A stretch of 16,877 nt of DNA, taken from positions 1 to 16,877 of the forward strand of contig JAGUYV010000104.1 in NCBI GenBank assembly GCA_020061125.1. The letters are read 5' to 3'. Positions within the stretch are counted from its first letter, which is position 1. Each line of letters starts with the position of its first letter. The notes beneath the pieces were generated by a model, which was not told where the DNA came from, ran no database searches, and saw nothing but the letters and a program-made list of their open reading frames with translations. The DNA comes from a bacterium (GTDB lineage: Bacteria > UBP15 > UBA6099 > DSWB01). Of the stretch, positions 1-6,726 are shown piece by piece. The translations under genes and the position numbers were made by a program.

Positions 1-1374
1 CGCGGCATTGACGCGCGCCTCGCCATCCCGTGTTACAACGGCGCCGCGCGCCGCGCCAAACTGCGTCTTTCAAACGGAATCTCGAAGCTCAAGGCCGTAA
101 TGGGCGGCGAAACCATCTCTCTTTCCGAAAAACGCGCCACAGCGGGCGGCGTCCCGGTATCGCTCATTGACATTCCATACTATTTCGACCGGGACCGCGT
201 GTACGGTTACGAAGATGATCCGCAACGGTTCGGCGCGTTCTGTCTCGGCGTGGTCTCATGGCTCAAGGCGGATTCATGGCGTCCGGACATCATTCACTGC
301 AATGACTGGCAGACCGCGCTGCTGCCAGCGCTCATCAGAACCGCGCACTCACAGGATCCGGATTTCCGCGGAACCGGCATCGTGTTTTCCATCCACAACC
401 TGGCGTTCCAGGGGGTGATGGACCCGGGAATGCTTCACGCATTCGGACTGCCATGGTCCGAATTTGCAATGGACAGAATGGAATTCTACGGGAATCTCAA
501 CCTCATGAAAGGCGGCGTCACGCATGCGGATCGCGTGTGCACGGTGAGTTCCACTTACGCCCGCGAAATTCTTGACCCGGAACAGGGCCAAGGGCTTCAC
601 GGGTTTCTGCGGGCGCACGCGCACAAATTGAGCGGCATTCTTAATGGAATAGATACGGAAATCTTCAACCCAGGCTTGGATCCGCACATCGAAGCGCATT
701 TCGGCCCGGACAACGCCACGGAGCGCGCACGGAACAAACGGGCGCTGCTGCTGGAATCCGGACTGGACGCGCGGGAGCCGGACATGGCCGCGCCCCTCAT
801 CGGCATGGTCGCCCGGCTTTCGGACCAGAAAGGTTTCGACATTCTGCTCAAGTCCCTGGATGCGCTGCTGCGACGGAATGTGCGCCTTGTGATTCTCGGC
901 GACGGGGATGAGGACATCCGCGCCGCGCTCACAAGCGCCGCGGTGAAATACGACGATAAGCTGTCCGTGCGCTTCGGATTCAGCGAACCCCTGGCACGGC
1001 GCATCTACGCGGGCAGCGACATGTTTCTGATGCCGTCCCGGTTCGAACCATGCGGCCTGGGACAGATGATCGCCATGCGGTACGGGTCCGTGCCCATAGT
1101 GCGCGCCACAGGCGGCCTCGCCGACACAGTCTCTCAATTCGACCCGGGCACGCTCCACGGCAACGGGTTCGTATTCCACGATTATTCCCAGCAGGCGCTC
1201 GCCGCCGCCGTGTTCCAGGCCACAAATCTGTATTTCAATAATCCCAATGCCTGGGCCACGCTGTCGAACATTATCATGAAGCAGGATTTTTCATGGAGCG
1301 CGCCCGCGTCCCTGTACGAACAGCTTTACCGCGACGCAGCGGCGCAAGCGTGCGCCCAGTGTGACACAGAATAA
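1..1374 (+). CDS. glgA: Glycogen (starch) synthase, 5'-truncated by window edge
   Basis: This GT5-family enzyme adds glucose from ADP-glucose (sometimes UDP-glucose) to the non-reducing end of a growing alpha-1,4-glucan in the cytoplasm. The frame is open from base 1, so the true start lies outside the window. The 457 visible residues against a usual length near 480 suggest that about 20-40 N-terminal residues are missing, including the KxGGL sugar-nucleotide loop. Visible GT5 hallmarks are HCNDWQTALLP, SIHNLAFQG, the ILNGID segment, the GMVARLSDQKGFD motif opening the C-terminal Rossmann domain, and the catalytic loop PSRFEPCGLGQMIAMRYG followed by ATGGLADTV. It ends 20 bases before the ligase-like gene on the same strand, so the two may be co-transcribed, although no functional link is evident. 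Codon use is GC-rich, like most of the window. The identification is secure. Confidence 0.96.
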   Translation, partial: RGIDARLAIPCYNGAARRAKLRLSNGISKLKAVMGGETISLSEKRATAGGVPVSLIDIPYYFDRDRVYGYEDDPQRFGAFCLGVVSWLKADSWRPDIIHCNDWQTALLPALIRTAHSQDPDFRGTGIVFSIHNLAFQGVMDPGMLHAFGLPWSEFAMDRMEFYGNLNLMKGGVTHADRVCTVSSTYAREILDPEQGQGLHGFLRAHAHKLSGILNGIDTEIFNPGLDPHIEAHFGPDNATERARNKRALLLESGLDAREPDMAAPLIGMVARLSDQKGFDILLKSLDALLRRNVRLVILGDGDEDIRAALTSAAVKYDDKLSVRFGFSEPLARRIYAGSDMFLMPSRFEPCGLGQMIAMRYGSVPIVRATGGLADTVSQFDPGTLHGNGFVFHDYSQQALAAAVFQATNLYFNNPNAWATLSNIIMKQDFSWSAPASLYEQLYRDAAAQACAQCDTE

Positions 1375-1394
1375 GCCAACAGGATTGTCATGCC

Positions 1395-2837
1395 ATGAAT
1401 TTAGCCCAAAATCTTTTCGCATCAGCCGCGCAGTTCCCGAACCGCACCGCGCTGGTTTTTTATGACAAAAGAATTACATACCAGGAAGCGCGGGATTTGA
1501 CGGCCGCCATGGCCGGCGCGCTGTCCGAGCGCGGTGTGGGACCGGGCGTGCGCCTGGCCATCGCCATGCCCAATATGCCCGAGTTTGTGTACACCTACTA
1601 TGCAACACTGGCCGCAGGCGGCGCCATCGTGCCTGTAAACCCCATGTACACAGCCCGCGAAATCCGCCACATGTTGCGCGACAGCCTCGCGCGTTTTGTG
1701 GTCACGCATCCGCTGTTCGAGCAGTCCGTGAAACAGGCCATTGAGGGCACGGATATCGAACTGATTTATGCGGACAACATGGGCGACCCGGCCAAATTAT
1801 GTCTACGAGACCTGGCGAAAAACGCCAAACCAATGGAACCCGTGGAACTTCACCCGGATGACACGGCTGTCATAGCATACACCAACGCCACGCAGGGCTG
1901 GCCCGTGGGCGCGGAACTGACTCATAACGGACTCAATTTCAATGTCCAGAGCTGCATTCACATGGCGCATGCTGACGAAAATGATGTATTTATATCCGTT
2001 ATCCCGCTTTATCACGCATTTTCAGCTACGACCTGCATGAATCTACCTCTTGCGAGCGGAGGGATGGCAATTCTGAATGAAACATTCTCCGAAAAACGGG
2101 TTGTTGAAATCCTTGAGGCCGAACCTATCACGATTTTCCCTGCAGTACCTGCAATATTTCAAAAGATATTGAAGGAATTCGGCGCATCGGGCAAAAATTT
2201 TTCCAAAGTCAAAGCCTTTGTGCCTGGAGGCGCGCCTTCGGGAGAGGATTTAATACAAAACTTTTCCTCTGCATTCAATGCGAGTGTTTACGAAGGCTAT
2301 GGAATCACTGAATGCGGTCCTGTGACCACAGTTAATCCCATTTACAAAAAGATCTCGAAAATAAGCTCAATTGGCGTTGCTTTGCAGGGGATATCGCTCA
2401 AGATTATTGACGCACAGGGCAATGAAGTTGCTCCTGGAGTTCGTGGCGAGCTTTGCGTAAAGGGCGAAAATGTCATGAAATGCTATTGGAATCAACCAGA
2501 AATGACAGCAAAATTTTTACGGGACGGCTGGTTCCACACAGGAGATGAAGCTTATTCCGATGATGAGGGTTTTATTTACTGGACTGGATTGATAAAGAGA
2601 ATGGTCCTGGTCGGAGGCTTTAATGTCTATCCGGCTGAAGTGGAAAGAATTATTAAGGAACATCCATCCGTAAAGGATTGCCTCGTTTACGGCGTTGAAG
2701 ATCCGTCCATGGGTCAGCATGTTGCAGTTGATATTTCGCTTAATCCTTCGTGTCAGCTTAATAACATTGAGCTAAAGAAATTCGCAAGGCAAAATCTTGC
2801 ACCATACAAAACTCCACGAACTGTCTCAATTCAATAA
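1395..2837 (+). CDS. Acyl-CoA ligase-like (ANL superfamily) protein with degenerate active site; probable pseudoenzyme
   Basis: The fold is that of long-chain fatty-acid-CoA ligases, which activate acids as acyl-AMP and then form acyl-CoA. The 480 residues align along the family: an N-terminal MNLAQNLFASAAQFPNRTAL segment, PLYHAF near 205, YGITECGP at 302-309, HTGDE at 381-385 and GGFNVYPAEVE at 407-417. Three catalytic elements are altered. The P-loop, normally YTSGTTGxPKG, reads YTNATQGWPVG (162-172). The A8 segment, normally DRxKD, reads GLIKR (398-402). The protein stops at KTPRTVSIQ, before the A10 PKxxxGK lysine. Normal members are 500-560 residues. The start ATG has an AGGA about 11 bases upstream. 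Codon use is GC-rich up to about 1920 and AT-rich afterwards. Acyl-CoA synthesis is unlikely; a non-catalytic role or gene decay fits better. Confidence 0.85.
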   Translation: MNLAQNLFASAAQFPNRTALVFYDKRITYQEARDLTAAMAGALSERGVGPGVRLAIAMPNMPEFVYTYYATLAAGGAIVPVNPMYTAREIRHMLRDSLARFVVTHPLFEQSVKQAIEGTDIELIYADNMGDPAKLCLRDLAKNAKPMEPVELHPDDTAVIAYTNATQGWPVGAELTHNGLNFNVQSCIHMAHADENDVFISVIPLYHAFSATTCMNLPLASGGMAILNETFSEKRVVEILEAEPITIFPAVPAIFQKILKEFGASGKNFSKVKAFVPGGAPSGEDLIQNFSSAFNASVYEGYGITECGPVTTVNPIYKKISKISSIGVALQGISLKIIDAQGNEVAPGVRGELCVKGENVMKCYWNQPEMTAKFLRDGWFHTGDEAYSDDEGFIYWTGLIKRMVLVGGFNVYPAEVERIIKEHPSVKDCLVYGVEDPSMGQHVAVDISLNPSCQLNNIELKKFARQNLAPYKTPRTVSIQ

Positions 2838-3120
2838 AAATGATGGCATTCGTCTTAGTCTAACTTTATATCAGATATATTTAATATAGTTATAACTAAT
2901 CATAAAAAATGCACTCGTCTGTACTATATGCAGAATAATCAGAATAACGATTGCTATTTTAACATAACATATATTATGCGACGCTTAAGGTATGTCAAAT
3001 TATAACTTTTATTAACATTATATATAATAAATGGATACTAATTTGATTGCACGATTCGTTTCGATTCTAAATAGCCATTTTGTGTATGAAAAGGCTGAAT
3101 ATGATAACAAAACGCTTAAG
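2838..3120. other. AT-rich convergent intergenic gap, no gene seen
   Basis: This gap separates the rightward ligase-like gene from the leftward kdsD-like gene. It is far richer in A and T than any other part of the window: the row 2881-2940 has 15 G/C in 60 by hand count. Stops are frequent in all frames and no ribosome binding site with a worthwhile frame is visible. No GC-rich hairpin followed by a T-run is apparent for either flanking gene. A 9-base direct repeat, ACGCTTAAG, occurs at 2981-2989 and 3112-3120, the second copy directly abutting the kdsD stop. A short inverted repeat, TATATCAGATATA, lies at 2867-2879. Both may be chance in sequence of this composition. Confidence 0.6.
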
Positions 3121-3705
3121 TCATTTTGACCTTTTTCCAAGTTCTCCCCCGGAGTGATTGAAATTAAAATCATTTTTAGAGAATTCTATCGCTCTTGATA
3201 TTGTAACAGCGAGCGCATCTCCCATGGCAAGAGTTGCAGTTGAACTGCTTGTTGGCGCAAGATTGAGATGATCAGCTTCTGAACCGACTCCGATGTCGAG
3301 TATGGCGTCTGATATCAGCGCGAGCGAGGATTTTGTATCCCCTGTCATGGCAATGACTTTGGCGCCAAGGTGTTTTGCCCGTTTTGCGGTTTCCACAACT
3401 TCCGCGGTTTTGCCGCTGTTTGAAATCGCGATAAGGACATCTTTGGACTGCAGCAAACCTGTATCACCATGCATGGCTTCTGCACTGTGAAGAAAAACCG
3501 AGGGCACGCCCAGGCTGGAGAATGTGGCTGAAATCTTTCTTCCAACATGGCCCGATTTGCCAAGTCCGGTGACCACTACCTTGCCTTTGCACGATTTCAT
3601 GGCTTTAACGGCAAATGTGAAATTTTTATCAAGCCGATCCCGCACGGCTTCAAGCGCGGAAATCTCTTTATTCAATACATCTTTTCCCCATTCAAGAAAG
3701 CTCAT
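3121..3705 (-). CDS. kdsD: D-arabinose-5-phosphate isomerase, SIS domain only (KdsD/KpsF/GutQ family)
   Basis: The family interconverts ribulose-5-phosphate and arabinose-5-phosphate, the first step to Kdo for lipopolysaccharide or capsule. The 194-residue protein is one SIS domain: GLGKSGH at 47-53, HGD at 79-81, SNSGKT at 95-100, a conserved glutamate at 143, APTSSSTATLAMGDALA at 150-166 and the terminal histidine H184 in HSGGELG. It stops ten residues after H184, where full-length KdsD (about 325 residues) continues into two CBS domains, so those regulatory domains are absent. I chose the ATG at 3705 because AAGGA (3716-3720) lies 10 bases upstream; an in-frame TTG at 3735 lacks such support. 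Base composition is lower in GC than genes to its right. A related SIS sugar-phosphate isomerase is the main alternative. Confidence 0.85.
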   Translation of the reverse strand: MSFLEWGKDVLNKEISALEAVRDRLDKNFTFAVKAMKSCKGKVVVTGLGKSGHVGRKISATFSSLGVPSVFLHSAEAMHGDTGLLQSKDVLIAISNSGKTAEVVETAKRAKHLGAKVIAMTGDTKSSLALISDAILDIGVGSEADHLNLAPTSSSTATLAMGDALAVTISRAIEFSKNDFNFNHSGGELGKRSK

Positions 3706-3761
3706 TGATCGAAATTCCTTTGCTGATAGCCGCAACGGCCCTGTATTTGTCGAAATCTGAA

Positions 3762-4667
3762 TTAATCCTGTTCATTACTGGGTTTTTCAGATTCTATTGG
3801 TTCAATGACAGTATTCTGCTGTTGTGAAACGCCGGATGCTCCCCTGCCCTTTTTGCCAGCCCTGCCGAACATGACAAAACAAGCTGCAATAATGAGTAGT
3901 TGCACACCCGTAAAAAATCCGCCCTCCAGATACGATGTGTTGTACCCGAACAGTACTCCGCATCCGGCCAGCGCCAGGACCGCCATGGGCAGCATGGGTA
4001 TGCGCAAAAGCGCGACTGGCAACAGCACGGCCAAAGGCAACAGGCTGCGTCCGGTTACGATGACATATCCTGACCAGTCATGATCGCGCCCCGCGCCGAA
4101 GATAATATAAACAATAATTCCGGCGGCCGCGGCGGTGGCGCACAAAACACCGAAATACGCTGCCTGGCGCACTCCGGGAGACCATCCCATAAGCATGGCA
4201 CGCGCCGCGCGAGATTGGCCCAAACCGGGATTCGAGGCTATGCGTTGTTTGTATGCGGCGGACCAGATTCCGGCGCCGCTCGACCCCATGAGAAGACACA
4301 GCATGCCCGACACGGCGCCGGATATCCATGTCCAACCTGCGATCCTGGGCGCGACAAAGAACATGGCCGAATTCACACCGCTGCTCACGGTCCTGTAGAC
4401 AAAAACCGTGAATGCGGCCGTTGCGATGAGGGAAGTTACATAAGGGACCATGGATTCCGAAAGGATGTCGAAATCCTTTGTATCGCCACTTGCTTGATTC
4501 GTTCCGGACGGTTTCTTGATTAAACTGTTCAAGGCGAGGAACAGCAGCGGCAAGGTGAAAATCACACTGATGTAAATGAAGTTGCTGTTCTCCGGGGTGT
4601 TCAGCGCAACCCATCCATTGATGGCCGCGAACAACGCCAGGAAAAATGCGAAATTAAAGTTTTTCAA
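3762..4667 (-). CDS. Unknown polytopic membrane protein
   Basis: I do not recognise a family. The 301 residues contain about eight hydrophobic stretches, at roughly 6-23, 30-49, 74-92, 109-130, 166-190, 207-221, 225-242 and 250-268. Hydrophilic segments lie at 50-72 and 131-165, and a polar tail runs from 269 to 301 with a basic GRAGKKGRG followed by an acidic end. The first helix could act as an uncleaved signal anchor. The start is taken as TTG at 4667, which overlaps the coaE stop by 14 bases; no ATG precedes the second helix, so coupling to coaE is likely. It ends 56 bases before the kdsD-like start. No catalytic motif or ligand-binding signature is visible, so no function is offered. Confidence 0.75.
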   Translation of the reverse strand: MKNFNFAFFLALFAAINGWVALNTPENSNFIYISVIFTLPLLFLALNSLIKKPSGTNQASGDTKDFDILSESMVPYVTSLIATAAFTVFVYRTVSSGVNSAMFFVAPRIAGWTWISGAVSGMLCLLMGSSGAGIWSAAYKQRIASNPGLGQSRAARAMLMGWSPGVRQAAYFGVLCATAAAAGIIVYIIFGAGRDHDWSGYVIVTGRSLLPLAVLLPVALLRIPMLPMAVLALAGCGVLFGYNTSYLEGGFFTGVQLLIIAACFVMFGRAGKKGRGASGVSQQQNTVIEPIESEKPSNEQD

Positions 4668-5241
4668 TTTCAGACCAGGCTTTCCGCACCTGCCGGCGCG
4701 TGTCCTCGATGCTTCCGTTGTTATATATTACCACATTCGAGCGCTCGATTTTGTCCTTTTGCGGCATTTGCGATCGAATGCGTTGGAGCGCGTGTTCTTC
4801 GGAAACGCCGTCTCGTGCGATGATGCGCTGCACAAGAATTTCCTCATCCGCGGCCACGGTCCATGTGCTTTGGACCAGCTTGTCGAACCCGCTCTCGAAC
4901 AGCAGAGGCACGGCGAGCACAATGTGGCGATCCGGGGGCGCGGAGGCCATGCGGCGCGCGGTTTCCTGTCCTATCAGCGGGTGCAGAATTCCATTGAGCT
5001 TCTGCCTCTGCGCGTCATCAACAAACACTATGTCCGCGAGTTTCTGCCTGTCGAGAGTTCCGTCCGGCTGCAGAACCTGTTCTCCCCATGCGTCCACGAT
5101 GGCGCGCAGGCCCGGCGTTCCGGGCATGACCACATCGCGCGCCACCTGGTCCGTGTCAATGACCACGGCGCCCAGATCTTCAAGCATGTCCGCAACCAGA
5201 GATTTTCCGCTTCCGATGGTTCCCGTAAGTCCGATTCGCAT
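4654..5241 (-). CDS. coaE: Dephospho-CoA kinase
   Basis: CoaE phosphorylates the ribose 3'-hydroxyl of dephospho-CoA with ATP, the final step of coenzyme A synthesis, in the cytoplasm. The 195-residue length is normal. The protein opens with the Walker A loop GTIGSGKS at residues 7-14, followed by the family's IDTDQVAR segment near 28-35, HPLIGQE near 87, VLAVPLLFESG near 107-118 and the lid region QRIIARDG. The ATG at 5241 gives the standard MRIGLTG start; a GGGAAG lies a few bases upstream. It is first in a leftward unit with the membrane protein and the kdsD-like gene, with a candidate promoter about 75 bases upstream. Nothing is odd beyond the overlap at its 3' end. Confidence 0.95.
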   Translation of the reverse strand: MRIGLTGTIGSGKSLVADMLEDLGAVVIDTDQVARDVVMPGTPGLRAIVDAWGEQVLQPDGTLDRQKLADIVFVDDAQRQKLNGILHPLIGQETARRMASAPPDRHIVLAVPLLFESGFDKLVQSTWTVAADEEILVQRIIARDGVSEEHALQRIRSQMPQKDKIERSNVVIYNNGSIEDTRRQVRKAWSEIEKL

Positions 5242-5316
5242 GGGCTTCCCGTGCGATTGCCGCCGCTGGATGTCCTATCGTTCCCCATGGCGCAATCCGT
5301 TGATCTGCTGTCATGA

Positions 5317-5346
5317 ATTATGTGCCGTGAGCGGCTCGCGGATCAA
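5317..5346 (-). promoter_or_regulatory. Candidate sigma-70-type promoter for coaE unit
   Basis: Read on the minus strand, TTGATC (5341-5346) and CATAAT (5317-5322) are separated by 18 bases, close to the TTGACA/TATAAT consensus. The predicted start would lie near 5310, leaving a leader of about 70 bases before coaE. It lies just downstream of the S1-gene terminator, as expected for a new transcription unit. This is a motif match only. Confidence 0.4.
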
Positions 5347-5364
5347 GCGCGCTATGAAAACGAA

Positions 5365-5391
5365 CGGCGGCCGCCTTGCTGGCGGCCGCCG
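5365..5391 (-). terminator. Intrinsic terminator after the S1-domain gene
   Basis: An 11-bp perfect GC-only stem (5365-5375 with 5381-5391) closes a 5-base loop, TTGCT on the plus strand. On the minus strand it is followed by TTCGTTTTC, an interrupted T-rich tail. It sits 54 bases downstream of the S1 stop, and the tail side fits leftward transcription. Each arm contains the self-complementary GGCGGCCGCC. Confidence 0.7.
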
Positions 5392-5445
5392 GTGGAAAAG
5401 CAGCAATGGAAACGACGCCGTCCGCTTGCGGCGCGGCTTCGTGAA

Positions 5446-6639
5446 TTATTCTTCGGTTTGGTCGCCGGACGGCTTCTTGTCCGAGTCCAGTCCGCCGAGC
5501 ATGTCGCCGATGGTTGCGCCGCCGGATTTTCCGTTGTCAATGTAGCGTTCCATGTCCGAGGACACGGCCGAGTCGTCCGCCACTCCGGCGAGGCCGAGCT
5601 TGATGCGGTGCCCTTCTTTGTCGAGCGCCAGAACCTTGACCTTGATGGCGTCTCCCGCGGCTTTCTTCTTCTGCCCCTCGGGTGTGGGCGGCATTTCCGA
5701 ATTGTGGAGCAGGCCCTCGAAGTTGGGGTCCAGGCGCACGAACATGCCGTATTTGACCACGCGGGTGACGACGCCGTCAATTTCCTGATCCACGCGGAAA
5801 GTTTCATCAACAGTTTCCCACGGGTCGCGCTGCGCCTGTTTGATGCTCAACGAAATTTTCTTTTTGTCCTCGTCCACATCCAGCACCTTGACGCTGACCG
5901 TGTCGCCGCAGTTCAGCACATGTGATGGATGACCCACGCGGGACCAGGCCAGTTCGGAAATCTGGACCAGGCCCTCGAACCCGCCCACATCCACGAACGC
6001 GCCGAAGTTGGTCAGCCGGGTGACTTTGCCCTCGATGACGCTGTCCACCTGAAGGGTGCTGAAGACCTCGTTCTTCTTCTCCGCCATTTCCTTGTCCATG
6101 AGTTCCTTGCGGGACACGACGATGTTGCCGGAACCCTTTTCGATCTCAAGGATGTTGACGCGGATTTTCATGCCTTCAACATCTGCGCCGGTCTGCGGCG
6201 GCTCCGGGCCCCAGTGGGACGCGGGCAAGAATGCGTGTCGCCCTACGCCCACATCCAGGCGGAACCCGCCCTTGACCATCTTGCGCACCGTAGCGTCAAT
6301 CGGCTCTTGATCCTCGTGCTTTTTCACGAGTTCATCCCAGCGGCGCTGTTCCACAACTTTGCTGTAGGAAAGGAAAATCTCCTCGTGGGAAATGCGGTCC
6401 ACCATAACCTCGACCTCGTCGTCCACCTTGAGGTCTATCTGCCCGTCGTCGGTCTTTGCGAATTCGCCGGTGGGAATGCGGCCCTCGGATTTGAACCCGG
6501 TGCTCACATACACGAAATCGTCGTCAATCTGGGACACGCGGCCCAGGACAATGTCGCCGACTTCGAGATTGAACGCGGTCATTGTGGAACTCAAGGGAGT
6601 ACCGAAGAAATCGTCGTCGGAATTGCTCTTTTTTACCAT
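5446..6639 (-). CDS. rpsA: Four-S1-domain RNA-binding protein, ribosomal protein S1-like
   Basis: S1-type proteins bind single-stranded mRNA and help load it on the 30S subunit. The 397 residues hold four S1 (OB-fold) repeats at about 26-94, 113-178, 199-267 and 284-352. The third is the most canonical, with TNFGAFVDVGGFEGLVQISEL; the fourth has VKYGMFVRLDPNFEGLLHNSE. The second is divergent (KGGFRLDVGVGRHAFLPAS). The tail includes GATIGDMLGGL near 374-384, like the short GTLGDLL-type end of S1 proteins in several Gram-positive and deep-branching groups. Six-domain proteobacterial S1 is about 555 residues, so this is the short type. The ATG at 6639 follows a near-perfect GGAGGAGGA Shine-Dalgarno, consistent with high expression. 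It has its own candidate promoter and terminator, so it is probably monocistronic. Confidence 0.85.
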   Translation of the reverse strand: MVKKSNSDDDFFGTPLSSTMTAFNLEVGDIVLGRVSQIDDDFVYVSTGFKSEGRIPTGEFAKTDDGQIDLKVDDEVEVMVDRISHEEIFLSYSKVVEQRRWDELVKKHEDQEPIDATVRKMVKGGFRLDVGVGRHAFLPASHWGPEPPQTGADVEGMKIRVNILEIEKGSGNIVVSRKELMDKEMAEKKNEVFSTLQVDSVIEGKVTRLTNFGAFVDVGGFEGLVQISELAWSRVGHPSHVLNCGDTVSVKVLDVDEDKKKISLSIKQAQRDPWETVDETFRVDQEIDGVVTRVVKYGMFVRLDPNFEGLLHNSEMPPTPEGQKKKAAGDAIKVKVLALDKEGHRIKLGLAGVADDSAVSSDMERYIDNGKSGGATIGDMLGGLDSDKKPSGDQTEE

Positions 6640-6678
6640 ATCCTCCTCCGGAAACGGCCTGCCTTCGCCTGTCGGAAT

Positions 6679-6707
6679 ATTTTATGCACCGGCCGCTCAA
6701 AACTCAA
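6679..6707 (-). promoter_or_regulatory. Candidate sigma-70-type promoter for the S1-domain gene
   Basis: On the minus strand TTGAGT (6702-6707) and TAAAAT (6679-6684) are separated by 17 bases, a near-consensus arrangement. The predicted start near 6672 gives a leader of about 30 bases that contains the strong Shine-Dalgarno. The site lies in the 87-base gap between serA and the S1 gene, an AT-rich island in GC-rich surroundings. Confidence 0.55.
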
Positions 6708-6726
6708 TTATTTTGTTGTGCACGCG

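Noticed and set aside
2830-2875. A frameshifted remnant of the missing ligase A10 region just past the stop (+1 frame reads FNKNDGIRLSL)
   Set aside because: It faintly resembles PKNxTGKILRxEL, but the GK lysine is absent and the spacing from PRT is about three residues short. The resemblance is too weak to claim a frameshift.
2867-2879. TATATCAGATATA inverted repeat as an operator
   Set aside because: Short AT palindromes are expected by chance in this AT-rich gap, and it sits between two convergent gene ends with no promoter to control.
3706-3735. Upstream TTG start for the kdsD-like gene
   Set aside because: The ATG at 3705 has an AAGGA at good spacing and gives the usual family N-terminus. 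The TTG extension would contain that ribosome binding site.
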